Below are positions 51,999-60,931 of a DNA stretch of 64,000 bases, one piece after another. Made by a program: the position numbers and the translations under genes. Within the stretch, counting starts at the first letter, position 1; each line of letters opens with the position of its first letter. The stretch is from the NCBI RefSeq assembly GCF_021245725.1, contig NZ_JAJGSX010000030.1:54891-118890 (forward strand), read 5' to 3'. The notes under the pieces were generated by a model that searched no databases, had not been told where the DNA came from, and saw only the letters and a list, made by a program, of their open reading frames with translations. This DNA comes from Pseudonocardia sp. TRM90224. GTDB taxonomy: Bacteria; Actinomycetota; Actinomycetes; Mycobacteriales; Pseudonocardiaceae.

Positions 51999-54134
51999 TT
52001 ACTTGGCGTCGGTGTCGACCTTCGCCGTGTCGCCGCCCGGTGCCTTGCCGTTGCTCTCCGGCTTGACCTCGGGCTCCTCGGCCGGGGCCTCCGCATCCTT
52101 CGCCGGCTCCTCGGCCGGCTCGTCCGCGGCAACGACGGGCTCGGCAACAACGGGCTCGGCGGCCGGCTCGGCCACCGCGTCCGCGACCGGCTCGGCGTCG
52201 GCCTTCTCGTCGGCCTTGTCCTCCGCCTTGTCCTCGGAAACGGTCTCCGGGGTGGCGTCCTCGGTCGTCGCGTCCTCGGTCGTCGGGGCCTCGGCCGCCT
52301 CGGGCTCGGCGTCGACGACCGCAGTGTCATCCGCGGAGGTGTCCACAACCGCGGTGGCGTCCTCGTCGGCCTTCACCTCGGTGATGGCGTCCTCGGCCGG
52401 GGTCTCCACGACGGTGGCGTCCTCTGCCGTTGCGTCCTCCGCCGTTGCGTCGTCGACCTTCGTGACCTCGACCGTTGCGTCCTCGGCAGGTGCCTCGGTG
52501 GCCGCGAGGGGCGCGGTCACCGCTGCTGTCGTCGTCGCACCCACGGCCACGGCCGCGACCTCGGTCTTCGGTGCCGCCGGGACGGTCTCGAGGTGCTCGA
52601 TCGCCTCCAGCTGCTCCTCGGTCTCGAACTCGCGGACCGGACCCTTGAACCAGTGCTTGGCCGACAGGAAGAACCAGCCGCCGAACAGGATCAGCGCGCC
52701 GAGCACCGTGATCGGCGCGTAGTTGACCGACTCCCAGCTGAAGTCCTCGGCGCCGGGGATGCCCTTCGGCGAGATCGGCAGGAGGAACAGGATGCAGATG
52801 ATCCCGATCCAGACCACCGAGATCGTGGAGATCCACTTGTAGTGGTTGCCGAGCGTCCAGGCACCCTTCTGGAACTTGTCGCCCGCCTTGATGCGCAGCA
52901 GGATCGGCAGGCCGAACGCGATGTAGAGCCCGATGACCGCGATCGAGGTGCCGACGGCGTACCCGACCACGCCGTTGAGCAGGGTCGGGAGCATCAGTGC
53001 CCACGCGATGACGGCGATCACGATCACGGCGTTCACCGGCACGCGGTTGACCGCGACCTTGCGCCAGATCCCCGAGAACGGCACCGCCCGGTCGCGGGAG
53101 AACGCGAAGAGCATGCGCGACGCCGAGGTGAGCGACGCGGTGCCGCAGAAGAACTGCGCGACGCACACGATGAGCAGCACGAGCTTGGTCACGTCCTCGC
53201 CGAGCGCGCCGGTGAAGATCACGATGGGGGCGAGTCCGCCCGCAGCCGAGACGGCGTCCACGTCCTGCACCGCGAACGTGACCGCGACGAGCAGGATGAA
53301 GCCGAAGACAACTGAAGCGACGACGGCCATGACCATGCCGATGGCAGCGGTGCGGGAGGCCTGGCGGGTCTCCTCGCTCATGTGTGCCGACGCGTCGTAC
53401 CCGGTGACGGTGTACTGCGCCATCAACAGCCCGAGCCCGAAGATGTAGATGACCGCACCATCGGCGAACCCGGAGTTGTTGATCCACTCGCCGAACACGA
53501 ACCCGGCCGACTGGTGCGAGTCCGGCACAGCGAACAGGATCACGACGATGATCGCGACACCGATCATGTGCCACCACGCGGAGATCGTGTTCAGCTTGGC
53601 GAGCAGGTTGACGTTCGCCAGGTTCAGCGCGATGTGGAGGATGACGATGACCGTGAAGGTCGCGAACACCGTCGGATAGTCCGATGCCGGGCTGACCAGC
53701 GTCGGGAACAGCAGATTCAGCAGGGCGGTGGTGAACAGGGCGGCGCCGTAGTCGATCGCCGCCGTCACCGCGATCTGCCCGACCAGGTTGAACCAGCCGG
53801 TGAACCAACCCCACGCCGGGCCGCCGAGCTTGGAGGCCCAGAAGTACAGCGCGCCCGCGGTGGGCATCGCCGAGGCGATCTCACCCATCGCCATCGCGAC
53901 GAGCACGCAGAACACGCCGACGAGCAGCCAGCCCCACGTGACGGCGATGGGACCGCCGTAGTTCCACGCGAGGTAGTAGGAGGTGAGGCAGCCGGCGAGG
54001 ATCGAGATGATCGTGAAGGAGATGGCGAAGTTCGAGAACCCGCCCATCTCCCGGTACAGCACTTGGGCGTAGCCGAGGCGATGCAGGATCGCCTCGTCGC
54101 TATCGGGTTTCGCGGTGGTGCCGGTTTCGGCCAT
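51999..54134 (-). CDS. APC-family amine/amino acid permease with a long acidic C-terminal tail
   Basis: 711 residues from ATG 54134 (AGGAG upstream); ATG 54152 overlaps the kinase stop and is an alternative. Residues 1 to about 500 are a 12-helix APC permease (AQVLYREMGGFSNFAISFTI, TAGALYFWASKLGGPAWGWF, TGYDASAHMSEETRQASRTA). Residues about 501-711 are a low-complexity tail rich in Ala, Glu, Asp, Val, Thr and Pro, with repeats such as DDATAEDATAEDA and AEPVVAEPVVAADE. Family members are usually 480-560 residues, and the paralogue at 58552 lacks the tail. It imports an amine or amino acid for the operon. Confidence 0.9.
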   Translation of the reverse strand: MAETGTTAKPDSDEAILHRLGYAQVLYREMGGFSNFAISFTIISILAGCLTSYYLAWNYGGPIAVTWGWLLVGVFCVLVAMAMGEIASAMPTAGALYFWASKLGGPAWGWFTGWFNLVGQIAVTAAIDYGAALFTTALLNLLFPTLVSPASDYPTVFATFTVIVILHIALNLANVNLLAKLNTISAWWHMIGVAIIVVILFAVPDSHQSAGFVFGEWINNSGFADGAVIYIFGLGLLMAQYTVTGYDASAHMSEETRQASRTAAIGMVMAVVASVVFGFILLVAVTFAVQDVDAVSAAGGLAPIVIFTGALGEDVTKLVLLIVCVAQFFCGTASLTSASRMLFAFSRDRAVPFSGIWRKVAVNRVPVNAVIVIAVIAWALMLPTLLNGVVGYAVGTSIAVIGLYIAFGLPILLRIKAGDKFQKGAWTLGNHYKWISTISVVWIGIICILFLLPISPKGIPGAEDFSWESVNYAPITVLGALILFGGWFFLSAKHWFKGPVREFETEEQLEAIEHLETVPAAPKTEVAAVAVGATTTAAVTAPLAATEAPAEDATVEVTKVDDATAEDATAEDATVVETPAEDAITEVKADEDATAVVDTSADDTAVVDAEPEAAEAPTTEDATTEDATPETVSEDKAEDKADEKADAEPVADAVAEPAAEPVVAEPVVAADEPAEEPAKDAEAPAEEPEVKPESNGKAPGGDTAKVDTDAK

Positions 54135-54148
54135 TCCTTCTCCTGAGT

Positions 54149-55108
54149 TCATTCTGGTTGCCGGGCCACCGCGAGCAGCCGCTCGAGGTCGGGTCCGTCG
54201 AACTCCGCGACAGCGCGGTCGTACTTTTCCATTCCCCATTCCCAGAAGTCGAAGTCCAGCGGACTGGACCCGTCCTGGATCGATGCCCACAGCATCCAGC
54301 CGTACTTCGACATGAGGCCGAACAGCCGTGCTCGTGCCACCTGGGCCGGTCGGGGCCGGCCGAAGTACGCGGTGACGAGCACGTCGAGCAGGGGCAACGG
54401 CAGCGTCGCCTCGCTCCAGATGTTGCCCAGCTCGAAACAGGGATCGTTGTTGCCGGAGTACTCGTAGTCGATGATCCGCACCTGCGTGCCGTCGTCGATC
54501 AGGTTGCCGGCGAGCAGATCGTTGTTGCACGGGACGGTGGTGCGTGGGCCGAGCGCCTCCTTGATGCGTTCGACGAGGGGGGCGAACTCGTCGTAGCGCG
54601 GGGGCAGTCGGAAACCGTGCTCGGCGACGATGCGGCGGTATCCGGCCTGGACCTCGAACATGTCGAATTCGTTGACGAACCGCGGGCCGGCGTGCAGCAC
54701 CCGGCACGCCGCCGCGACCCGCTCCAGCACCGCGGGGTCGTGCAGGTCCTCGTCGGTGAGCGCCCTGCCGGGCAGGAACCCCACGGTCAGCCCGTAGTGC
54801 TCCCGGTAGTGCAGCACCGGCGCGCCGACCCCGGCCGCCTCGGCGGCCTGCGAGTTGCGGTACTCGTGCTCGCGGTTGATCCCGAGCAGCCCGGCACCGG
54901 TGCCTCCGGTGCCTTCGGTACTGCCGGGCTTGCCGAGGACCGCCGGGATGCGGACGACGCAGGTGCCGTCCTCATTGGTCACCTTGAGGTTGCGGTTGGT
55001 CAGTCCGCCCGAGAGGTCCTCGACCGTGCGCGGCCGCCGTGACGTGCAGGGTATGGAGTCGAGCAATGCCTCGATCGAGGGGTCGAGGGTAGCGGTCCGT
55101 GACGGCAC
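54149..55108 (-). CDS. Choline/ethanolamine-kinase-like phosphotransferase
   Basis: 319 residues from GTG 55108. The catalytic loop is CNNDLLAGNLIDDG, followed by RIIDYEYSGNNDPCFELGNI, the metal-binding DYEY of choline/ethanolamine kinases and the APH superfamily; LSGGLTNRNLKVTNEDGTCV is the nucleotide loop. It probably phosphorylates choline, ethanolamine or a related amino alcohol. First gene of the minus-strand operon; its start overlaps the 5' region of the divergent FAD-GcvT gene. Confidence 0.87.
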   Translation of the reverse strand: MPSRTATLDPSIEALLDSIPCTSRRPRTVEDLSGGLTNRNLKVTNEDGTCVVRIPAVLGKPGSTEGTGGTGAGLLGINREHEYRNSQAAEAAGVGAPVLHYREHYGLTVGFLPGRALTDEDLHDPAVLERVAAACRVLHAGPRFVNEFDMFEVQAGYRRIVAEHGFRLPPRYDEFAPLVERIKEALGPRTTVPCNNDLLAGNLIDDGTQVRIIDYEYSGNNDPCFELGNIWSEATLPLPLLDVLVTAYFGRPRPAQVARARLFGLMSKYGWMLWASIQDGSSPLDFDFWEWGMEKYDRAVAEFDGPDLERLLAVARQPE

Positions 55109-55161
55109 CGGTGGATGGTAGGGCTCGCACCACCAACGGTCTAGACCGTAGGGTCGCTGAC

Positions 55162-57615
55162 GTGGACCAGCTGCCCGACCGTGCCCGAATCGTGATCATT
55201 GGAGGTGGCGTCGGCGGTGCCAGTGTCGCCCACCACCTCGCCGAACGCGGCGAGACCGACGTCCTGCTCCTCGAGCGTTCCGAGCTGACGAGCGGCTCGA
55301 CGTTCCATTCTGCAGGGTTGGTCGGGCAGCTCCGATCCGACCCCGCGCTCACCCGCATGAACGTCCATTCGGCTGACCTCTACCGCAAGCTCGAGGCCGC
55401 GGGCGAACACGCTCCGGGATGGGTGGAATCAGGCTCGCTGCGCCTCGCGTCCTCGCCCGCGCGGCTCGAGGAGATCCGCCGGCAGCACGGTTGGGCGCAG
55501 CGGGCCGGTCTCCCGCTGGAGCTGATCTCGGCAGAGGAGGCGCGTGAGCTCTTCCCTTTGATGAGCACCGACGGCGTGCTCGGCGCCGCCTACACACCCA
55601 CCGACGGGCACGTCGACCCGGCGCGGCTCTGTTACGCGCTCGCCGCGCTGGCCAGGGCGGCCGGTGTGACCGTCGCGCAACGCACGCGGGTCACGGCCAT
55701 CGACACGGCCGCGGGGCCGCAGGGCCGCCGGGTCACGAGGGTGCGCACCGACAAGGGCGACGTCGAGTGCGAGATCGTCGTCGATTGCGGAGGGATGTTC
55801 GCCGCGGAGATCGCGCGGATGGTCGACGTGCGGATCCCGGTGGTCCCGATGTCGCACCAGTACGTCGTCACGGCGCCGCTGCCGGCGGGATCGCTGCCGG
55901 CTCGGCCGCTGCCGTCGCTGCGCGACCCCGACCTGCTCGTCTACTACCGCCAGGAGATCGACGGGCTGGTGATGGGCGGGTACGAGCGGCAGTCGCAGGC
56001 GTGGACGGCCGGCAGCAACGCCTACGACGCCGTCCCGGCCGACTTCAACGGCAAGCTGCTGGCGCCCGACTGGGACCGGTTCGCCGAGATCGTGGAGAAC
56101 TCGCAGGTCAGGGTGCCGGTGCTGGCCGAGACCGGGGTCGCTTCGATGATCAACGGCCCGGAGGCGTTCACCCCCGACAACGAGTTCTGCCTCGGCGAGA
56201 CCGAGGTCGCCGGGTTCTTCGTGGCCGCGGGCTTCTGCGCGCACGGCATCGCGGGCGCCGGCGGCATCGGCAACGTCATGGCCGCGTGGATCCTCGACGG
56301 CGACCCGGGCATGGACCTGTGGCACATGGACGTGCGCCGCTTCGGCCGGCACTACCGCTCGCCGGGCTACACGCTCGCGCGGACCGTCGAGAACTACGAG
56401 AGCTACTACGACATCCGCTACCCGGCCGCGGAACGCCTGGCCGGGCGCCCGCTGCGGACCTCGCCCGCCTATCCGTGGCACGCCGCCAACGGCGCGCACT
56501 TCGGCGAGAAGTCGGGCTGGGAGCGGGTCAACCACTATTCGACGGTCGGCGCGGCGGGGGAGGAGCTGCGCCCGCGCGGGTGGGCCGCCCGGCACTGGTC
56601 GCCGTGCGTCGAGGCCGAGCACACCGCCGTGCGCGAGCGGGCCGGCATCTTCGACGAGAGCTCGTTCTCGAAGATCGAGATCACCGGGCCGGACGCCGCA
56701 GCGTTCTGCGCCCACGTCTTTGCGGGCGATCTGGACCGGCCACCCGGGGCCGTCGTCTACACCCAGGCGCTCAACGACCGCGGCGGCATCGAGATGGACG
56801 TGACGGTCACGCGCGTCGCGGCCGACGAGTTCAGCGTCATCACCGGAACCGCGTTCGGTCAGCACGACATCGGATGGCTGCGCAGGCAGGCGCGGCTCAC
56901 CGGCTCGTCGGTCCGGATCGCCGACGTGACCGGTGCGTGGGCGTGCTTCGGGCTCTGGGGGCCGCAAGCGCGCGAGCTGCTCGCCCCGCTGACCCCCGCG
57001 GAGCTGGACAACGCCGCGTTCCCGTACCCGTCGATGCGCGCGATCACGGTCGGGGACGTGCCGGTCAGGGCGTTGCGGGTGACGTTCGTCGGCGAGCTGG
57101 GCTGGGAGCTGTACTGCTCGACCGAGTACGGCGCGGCGCTGTGGCGGACGCTCGTCGCCACCGGTGCGCAGCCGTGCGGCTACCGCGCGATCGAGAGCCT
57201 CCGCCTGGAGAAGGGCTACCGCGTCTGGGGGGCCGACATCGGTCCCGAGACGACCCCGGACGAGGCCGGGCTGGCCTTCGCCGTCCGCTCCGACGGGCAG
57301 TTCGTCGGCAGGACCGCGCTGCTCTCCGCCCGCGCGGAAGGGGTCGGCCGGAGGCTGCGCTGCCTCGTGCTGGACGACCCGCGTGCGGTCGCGCTCGGCG
57401 GGGAGCCGGTGCGGGTGGGTGAGCGGGTGGTCGGTCAGGTCACGTCGGGCGGGTACGGCTACACGGTCGACCGTTCGATCGCCTACGCATATCTCCCGGC
57501 GGGTTCGTGGGACATGGGTACGCGGGTCGCCGTTGCGGTCGATGGCTCGTGGATCGACGCGGAAGTCACCCGTTTGCCGCTTTACGACCCGAAGGCGGAG
57601 CGAATCAAGGCATGA
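55162..57615 (+). CDS. FAD-dependent dehydrogenase fused to a GcvT domain (dimethylglycine/sarcosine dehydrogenase-like)
   Basis: 817 residues from GTG 55162; an earlier GTG at 55099 would overlap the divergent kinase start. The FAD domain (about 1-380) begins IVIIGGGVGGASVAHHLAE and LLLERSELTSGSTFHSAGL, and the C-terminal half is an aminomethyltransferase with KIEITGPDAAAFCAHVF, IEMDVTVTRVAADEF, GLWGPQARELL and LEKGYRVWGADIGPETTPDE. Such fusions oxidatively demethylate dimethylglycine or sarcosine and hand the C1 unit to tetrahydrofolate, so it links choline/betaine degradation to the C1 pool. The family's usual length is 810-860. Confidence 0.92.
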   Translation: MDQLPDRARIVIIGGGVGGASVAHHLAERGETDVLLLERSELTSGSTFHSAGLVGQLRSDPALTRMNVHSADLYRKLEAAGEHAPGWVESGSLRLASSPARLEEIRRQHGWAQRAGLPLELISAEEARELFPLMSTDGVLGAAYTPTDGHVDPARLCYALAALARAAGVTVAQRTRVTAIDTAAGPQGRRVTRVRTDKGDVECEIVVDCGGMFAAEIARMVDVRIPVVPMSHQYVVTAPLPAGSLPARPLPSLRDPDLLVYYRQEIDGLVMGGYERQSQAWTAGSNAYDAVPADFNGKLLAPDWDRFAEIVENSQVRVPVLAETGVASMINGPEAFTPDNEFCLGETEVAGFFVAAGFCAHGIAGAGGIGNVMAAWILDGDPGMDLWHMDVRRFGRHYRSPGYTLARTVENYESYYDIRYPAAERLAGRPLRTSPAYPWHAANGAHFGEKSGWERVNHYSTVGAAGEELRPRGWAARHWSPCVEAEHTAVRERAGIFDESSFSKIEITGPDAAAFCAHVFAGDLDRPPGAVVYTQALNDRGGIEMDVTVTRVAADEFSVITGTAFGQHDIGWLRRQARLTGSSVRIADVTGAWACFGLWGPQARELLAPLTPAELDNAAFPYPSMRAITVGDVPVRALRVTFVGELGWELYCSTEYGAALWRTLVATGAQPCGYRAIESLRLEKGYRVWGADIGPETTPDEAGLAFAVRSDGQFVGRTALLSARAEGVGRRLRCLVLDDPRAVALGGEPVRVGERVVGQVTSGGYGYTVDRSIAYAYLPAGSWDMGTRVAVAVDGSWIDAEVTRLPLYDPKAERIKA

Positions 57616-57689
57616 AAGCGAGCCCTTTACTTCTCTGAAACCGTCGTAGATCACTTTCTGAGCGGTGTGACCAGCGACAACGCCCGTGT

Positions 57690-57762
57690 CCCCCGATCGG
57701 GGGTCGCCCGTGACGACGGGTTACTCTTACGGTGCTTCGGCTGAGCCGCATTGGGCCGAAGC
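57690..57762. other. Leader-region hairpins upstream of the TPR gene
   Basis: CCCCCGATCGGGGG is a 14-bp palindrome at 57690-57703, and GCTTCGGC/GCCGAAGC (57734-57741 and 57755-57762) form an 8-bp stem. Part of the second arm (CTTCGGCT) recurs at 57778. The 57616-57871 gap holds no other gene. The first could terminate the FAD-GcvT transcript; the second could structure the following leader. Confidence 0.4.
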
Positions 57763-57871
57763 GGGTAGTAGGATCCACTTCGGCTCAGCACCTCGTCACG
57801 GAGCGCATCCCGCTGAAAGGGCTGGTCGGGGGACAGGTATGGATCGGTGGTCACGGAACGAAGGTCAGGCG

Positions 57872-58462
57872 ATGTCCGACGCGCGTGCACCATCGGACGA
57901 CGTCCGCGAGCTCGCATCGCGCAACGCCGATGCCGCTGCGCTCTGCGCCGCGGATCGCCACAAGGAAGCCATCCCGCTCTTCGTCGCGGTCCTCACCGAC
58001 TGCAGGGCGATGCTGGGTCCCGACCACCCCGCAACGCTCACCGTTGCGGGCAACCTCGCAGTCGCGTGCGTCGTCTCGGGTCGCCGGCGTGAGGGCATCA
58101 ACCTCATGGTCGCGAACGTGAACGACCGCATCCGCGTGCTCGGCGAGGAGGACACGCGCACCCTCACCGCGATCGACGCGCTGGCGGTGGCGCACCGGCT
58201 CGCCGGCAACGTCGACGACGCCGTCGTGCTCTCCGGGCGGGTCACGGTGCAGCGCACCAGGACGCTCGGCCCCGCGCACCCCGACACGCTCACCTCACGC
58301 ATGGGTCTCGCGGTCGCCCGCGCGGCCGCCGGCGCGCTCGAATCCGCCTTCACGCTCCTCACCGTCGCGATCAACGACGCGGAAGAGGCGCACGGCCCCA
58401 GGCACTCCCACACGCTCGCCCTGATCGACGCAGGGCGCAACATCGGCTTGATCCGTCGCTGA
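57872..58462 (+). CDS. Tetratricopeptide-repeat (TPR_12-like) protein
   Basis: 196 residues from ATG 57872 (GAAGG upstream; ATG 57839 possible). Repeats of the kinesin-light-chain TPR type are visible: LGPDHPATLTVAGNLAVACV, LGEEDTRTLTAIDALAVAHR, LGPAHPDTLTSRMGLAVARA and HGPRHSHTLALIDAGR, spaced about 42 residues. A scaffold or regulatory role between the FAD-GcvT and permease genes is possible. Confidence 0.82.
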   Translation: MSDARAPSDDVRELASRNADAAALCAADRHKEAIPLFVAVLTDCRAMLGPDHPATLTVAGNLAVACVVSGRRREGINLMVANVNDRIRVLGEEDTRTLTAIDALAVAHRLAGNVDDAVVLSGRVTVQRTRTLGPAHPDTLTSRMGLAVARAAAGALESAFTLLTVAINDAEEAHGPRHSHTLALIDAGRNIGLIRR

Positions 58463-58551
58463 GGCACGAATCGATGACTCCCGCTGCTCCCCGCACCGCT
58501 CCCCATCGGGCCACGGCGACGGCCCGGATCTCCCCGACCCGAAGGTGACGT

Positions 58552-60219
58552 ATGCCTGCCCCAGAACGGAATGCCTATGACATCGCGCAAAGCGACGAGG
58601 CGCTCCTGCAGCGCCTCGGCTATGCGCAGGTGCTGTATCGCGAGTTCGGCGGGTTCTCGAACTTCGCGATCTCCTTCACCATCATCTCGGTGCTCGCGGG
58701 CTGCCTGACCTCGTACGCCACGGCCTTCAACAACGGCGGCCCGATCGCCGCGACGTGGGGCTGGTTGCTGGTCGGCGCGTTCAGCGTGCTCGTCGCCATG
58801 TCCATGGGCGAGATCGCCTCCTCGATGCCCACCGCCGGCGCGCTGTACTTCTGGGCGTCGCGGCTCGGTGGTCCGGCGTGGGGCTGGTTCACCGGGTGGT
58901 TCAACCTGCTCGGCCAGATCGCGGTGACGGCGGCCATCGAGTACGGCGCGGCCGTGTTCACCACGGCGCTGCTCAACCTACTCACCAACGGGGCCGTCGA
59001 GAACGACACCACGACGATCTTCATCACGTTCTCGGTGCTGATGGCGATCCACCTCGGCCTCAACCTGCTGAACATCAACCTGCTCGCGAAGCTGAACACC
59101 ATCTCGGCGTGGTGGCACATGACCGGTGTCGCCCTGCTGCTCGTGGTGCTGCTCGTCGTGCCGCGCGAACACCAGTCGGCGACGTTCGTGTTCAGCGAGA
59201 CGATCAACAACTCCGGCTTCAGCGACGGTGCGTTCTGGTTCGTCTTCGGGCTCGGGCTGCTGATGGCGCAGTACACGATCACCGGGTTCGACGCCTCGGC
59301 GCACATGAGCGAGGAGACCCGGGCGGCGTCGCGGAGCACCGCGTGGGGGATGGTCTACGCGGTCGGCCTGTCGGTCGTGTTCGGCTTCGTCCTGCTGGTC
59401 GCGATCACGTTCGCCGCCACCGACGTCGAAGGCACGAAGGCGGCGGGCCAGCAGGCCGTCGTCTTCATCTGGCGCAATGCGATGAACGACAGCTGGGCGA
59501 TCTTCCTGCTGTTCATCGCGGTCGTCGCGCAGTTCTTCTGCGGCACGGCGTCGATCACCTCGGCGTCGCGGATGATGTTCGCGTTCTCGCGTGACAACGC
59601 GGTCCCCGGATCGCGGCTATGGCGCCGGGTGAACGGCAACCGGGTGCCGGCCAACTCGGTCATCGCCATCTGCGTCGTCGCGTGGGCGCTGATGGTCCCG
59701 ACCCTCGCCAACGGCGCGGTCGGCTACGGCGTCGGTACGTCGATCGCGGTCATCGGTCTGAACATCGCCTTCGCGATCCCGATCATCCTGCGGCTGCGGG
59801 CCGGCGACAACTTCGAGCGCGGCGCCTGGAGCCTCGGGCCGCACTACCGGTGGATCGGATACCTGTCGGTCGGCTGGATCGGCCTGATGTGCATCCTGTT
59901 CCTGATGCCGATCTCGCCGAAGGGCGTCCCGTTCAACTCCGAGTTCGACTGGAACGTCGTGAACTACGCGCCGCTGACCGTGTTCGGCGCGCTGCTCCTG
60001 TTCGGCGGCTGGTACTTCCTCTCGGCGAAGAACTGGTTCACCGGCCCGGTGCCCGAGGGCATCGCCGCCGTGTCCCGCGCGCCGCTCGGTGGTGTCGACA
60101 TGTCGGCCCCGGCCCAGTTCGGCGGACCGATGGCGGGAGTCGGCCAGGGTGTCGGTGCCTACGGCAGCGCACCCCAGCCGCTCCCGCAGCGCCGTCAGGG
60201 CCAGGGGCTGCGCCTCTGA
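58552..60219 (+). CDS. APC-family permease, paralogue of the 51999-54134 gene
   Basis: 555 residues, GAAGGTGA before the ATG. About 12 helices with the same landmarks as the first permease: AQVLYREFGGFSNFAISFTI, TAGALYFWASRLGGPAWGWF, TGFDASAHMSEETRAASRST and FCGTASITSASRMMFAFSRD. It ends in a short Gly/Pro/Gln tail rather than the acidic one. The duplication suggests two related amines or regulated versus constitutive uptake. Confidence 0.92.
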   Translation: MPAPERNAYDIAQSDEALLQRLGYAQVLYREFGGFSNFAISFTIISVLAGCLTSYATAFNNGGPIAATWGWLLVGAFSVLVAMSMGEIASSMPTAGALYFWASRLGGPAWGWFTGWFNLLGQIAVTAAIEYGAAVFTTALLNLLTNGAVENDTTTIFITFSVLMAIHLGLNLLNINLLAKLNTISAWWHMTGVALLLVVLLVVPREHQSATFVFSETINNSGFSDGAFWFVFGLGLLMAQYTITGFDASAHMSEETRAASRSTAWGMVYAVGLSVVFGFVLLVAITFAATDVEGTKAAGQQAVVFIWRNAMNDSWAIFLLFIAVVAQFFCGTASITSASRMMFAFSRDNAVPGSRLWRRVNGNRVPANSVIAICVVAWALMVPTLANGAVGYGVGTSIAVIGLNIAFAIPIILRLRAGDNFERGAWSLGPHYRWIGYLSVGWIGLMCILFLMPISPKGVPFNSEFDWNVVNYAPLTVFGALLLFGGWYFLSAKNWFTGPVPEGIAAVSRAPLGGVDMSAPAQFGGPMAGVGQGVGAYGSAPQPLPQRRQGQGLRL

Positions 60220-60240
60220 TCTTGGGCCTCTGATCTTGGG
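60213..60240. repeat. 14-bp tandem duplication across the permease stop codon
   Basis: CCTCTGATCTTGGG occurs twice in tandem, with a third partial copy (CCTCTGAT) at 60242-60249. The permease TGA lies inside the first unit. Probably recent slippage; no function inferred. Confidence 0.7.
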
Positions 60241-60256
60241 CCCTCTGATGTAAGGG

Positions 60257-60847
60257 TCAGCGGGGCGGCGTCTTCACGACGACGGTGCCGGCGAAGCGGT
60301 CGTGCAGTGCCTGGCGGGTGCGCTCGTCGGTGAGGACCGTGACGCCGTCGGCGATGCTCCAGCCGATCACGAGGAGGATCCCGAGGGTCGCGGCCGACCA
60401 GCTGAAGCCGGCGAGCAGCCCGACGACCGCGAACGAGCCGGGATAGAGCGCCGCCCTGCGCAGGAGCGTCTGTTGCGAGAGCGGGCGGCCGTCGATCGTC
60501 GTGATGCGCAGGTTCAGCGCCATCTTGCCGAGCGTCTGCCCGAACCGGGCGTGCATGAAGAAGTCGTAGCCGCCGCAGACCAGCCCGATGAGCAGCCACG
60601 AGATCAACGTGACCAGCGAGAACGTGCTGTAGAACCCGAAGCCGGCCGTCGCGAACAGCAACCCGAACACGGCGAAGACGATCGCCGAGATGATCGCGTT
60701 CACCACGAGGAAGATCGCGCTGTCGATGATGCGGGCGACCAGCCGTTCCCACCACTCCGCCAGCGGTGGCACCTGACCCGGCTGCGGAAAGCCGGGGTGG
60801 TGGTTCCCGGGCTGTCCCGGCGTGGGCCACGGGGGTGGCATGGACAT
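60257..60847 (-). CDS. RDD-family membrane protein
   Basis: 196 residues. A Pro/Gly-rich N-terminus (PPPWPTPGQPGNHHPGFPQ) precedes the RDD-like start ERLVARIIDSAIF and three to four membrane segments (IFLVVNAIISAIVFAVFGLL; LVTLISWLLIGLVCGG; SFAVVGLLAGFSWSAATLGI). The family hallmark MHARFGQTLGKMALNLRI is present. Function unknown; RDD proteins are proposed ion transporters or stress-related. Confidence 0.9.
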   Translation of the reverse strand: MSMPPPWPTPGQPGNHHPGFPQPGQVPPLAEWWERLVARIIDSAIFLVVNAIISAIVFAVFGLLFATAGFGFYSTFSLVTLISWLLIGLVCGGYDFFMHARFGQTLGKMALNLRITTIDGRPLSQQTLLRRAALYPGSFAVVGLLAGFSWSAATLGILLVIGWSIADGVTVLTDERTRQALHDRFAGTVVVKTPPR

Positions 60848-60931
60848 GTGGGGCCTCCGATGACGGTTCGCACGCCCGCGGCTCCGTGGCGCGATGTCGT
60901 GAGCGTTCCGCCGCGCCGTCGCACAGGCGTT

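Noticed and set aside
51708..53315. 535-codon plus-strand frame with Gly/Leu/Arg repeats
   Set aside because: It mirrors the acidic tail and helices of the minus-strand permease; repeats such as RCVLGRCLG arise from the antisense of Glu/Asp/Ala codons.
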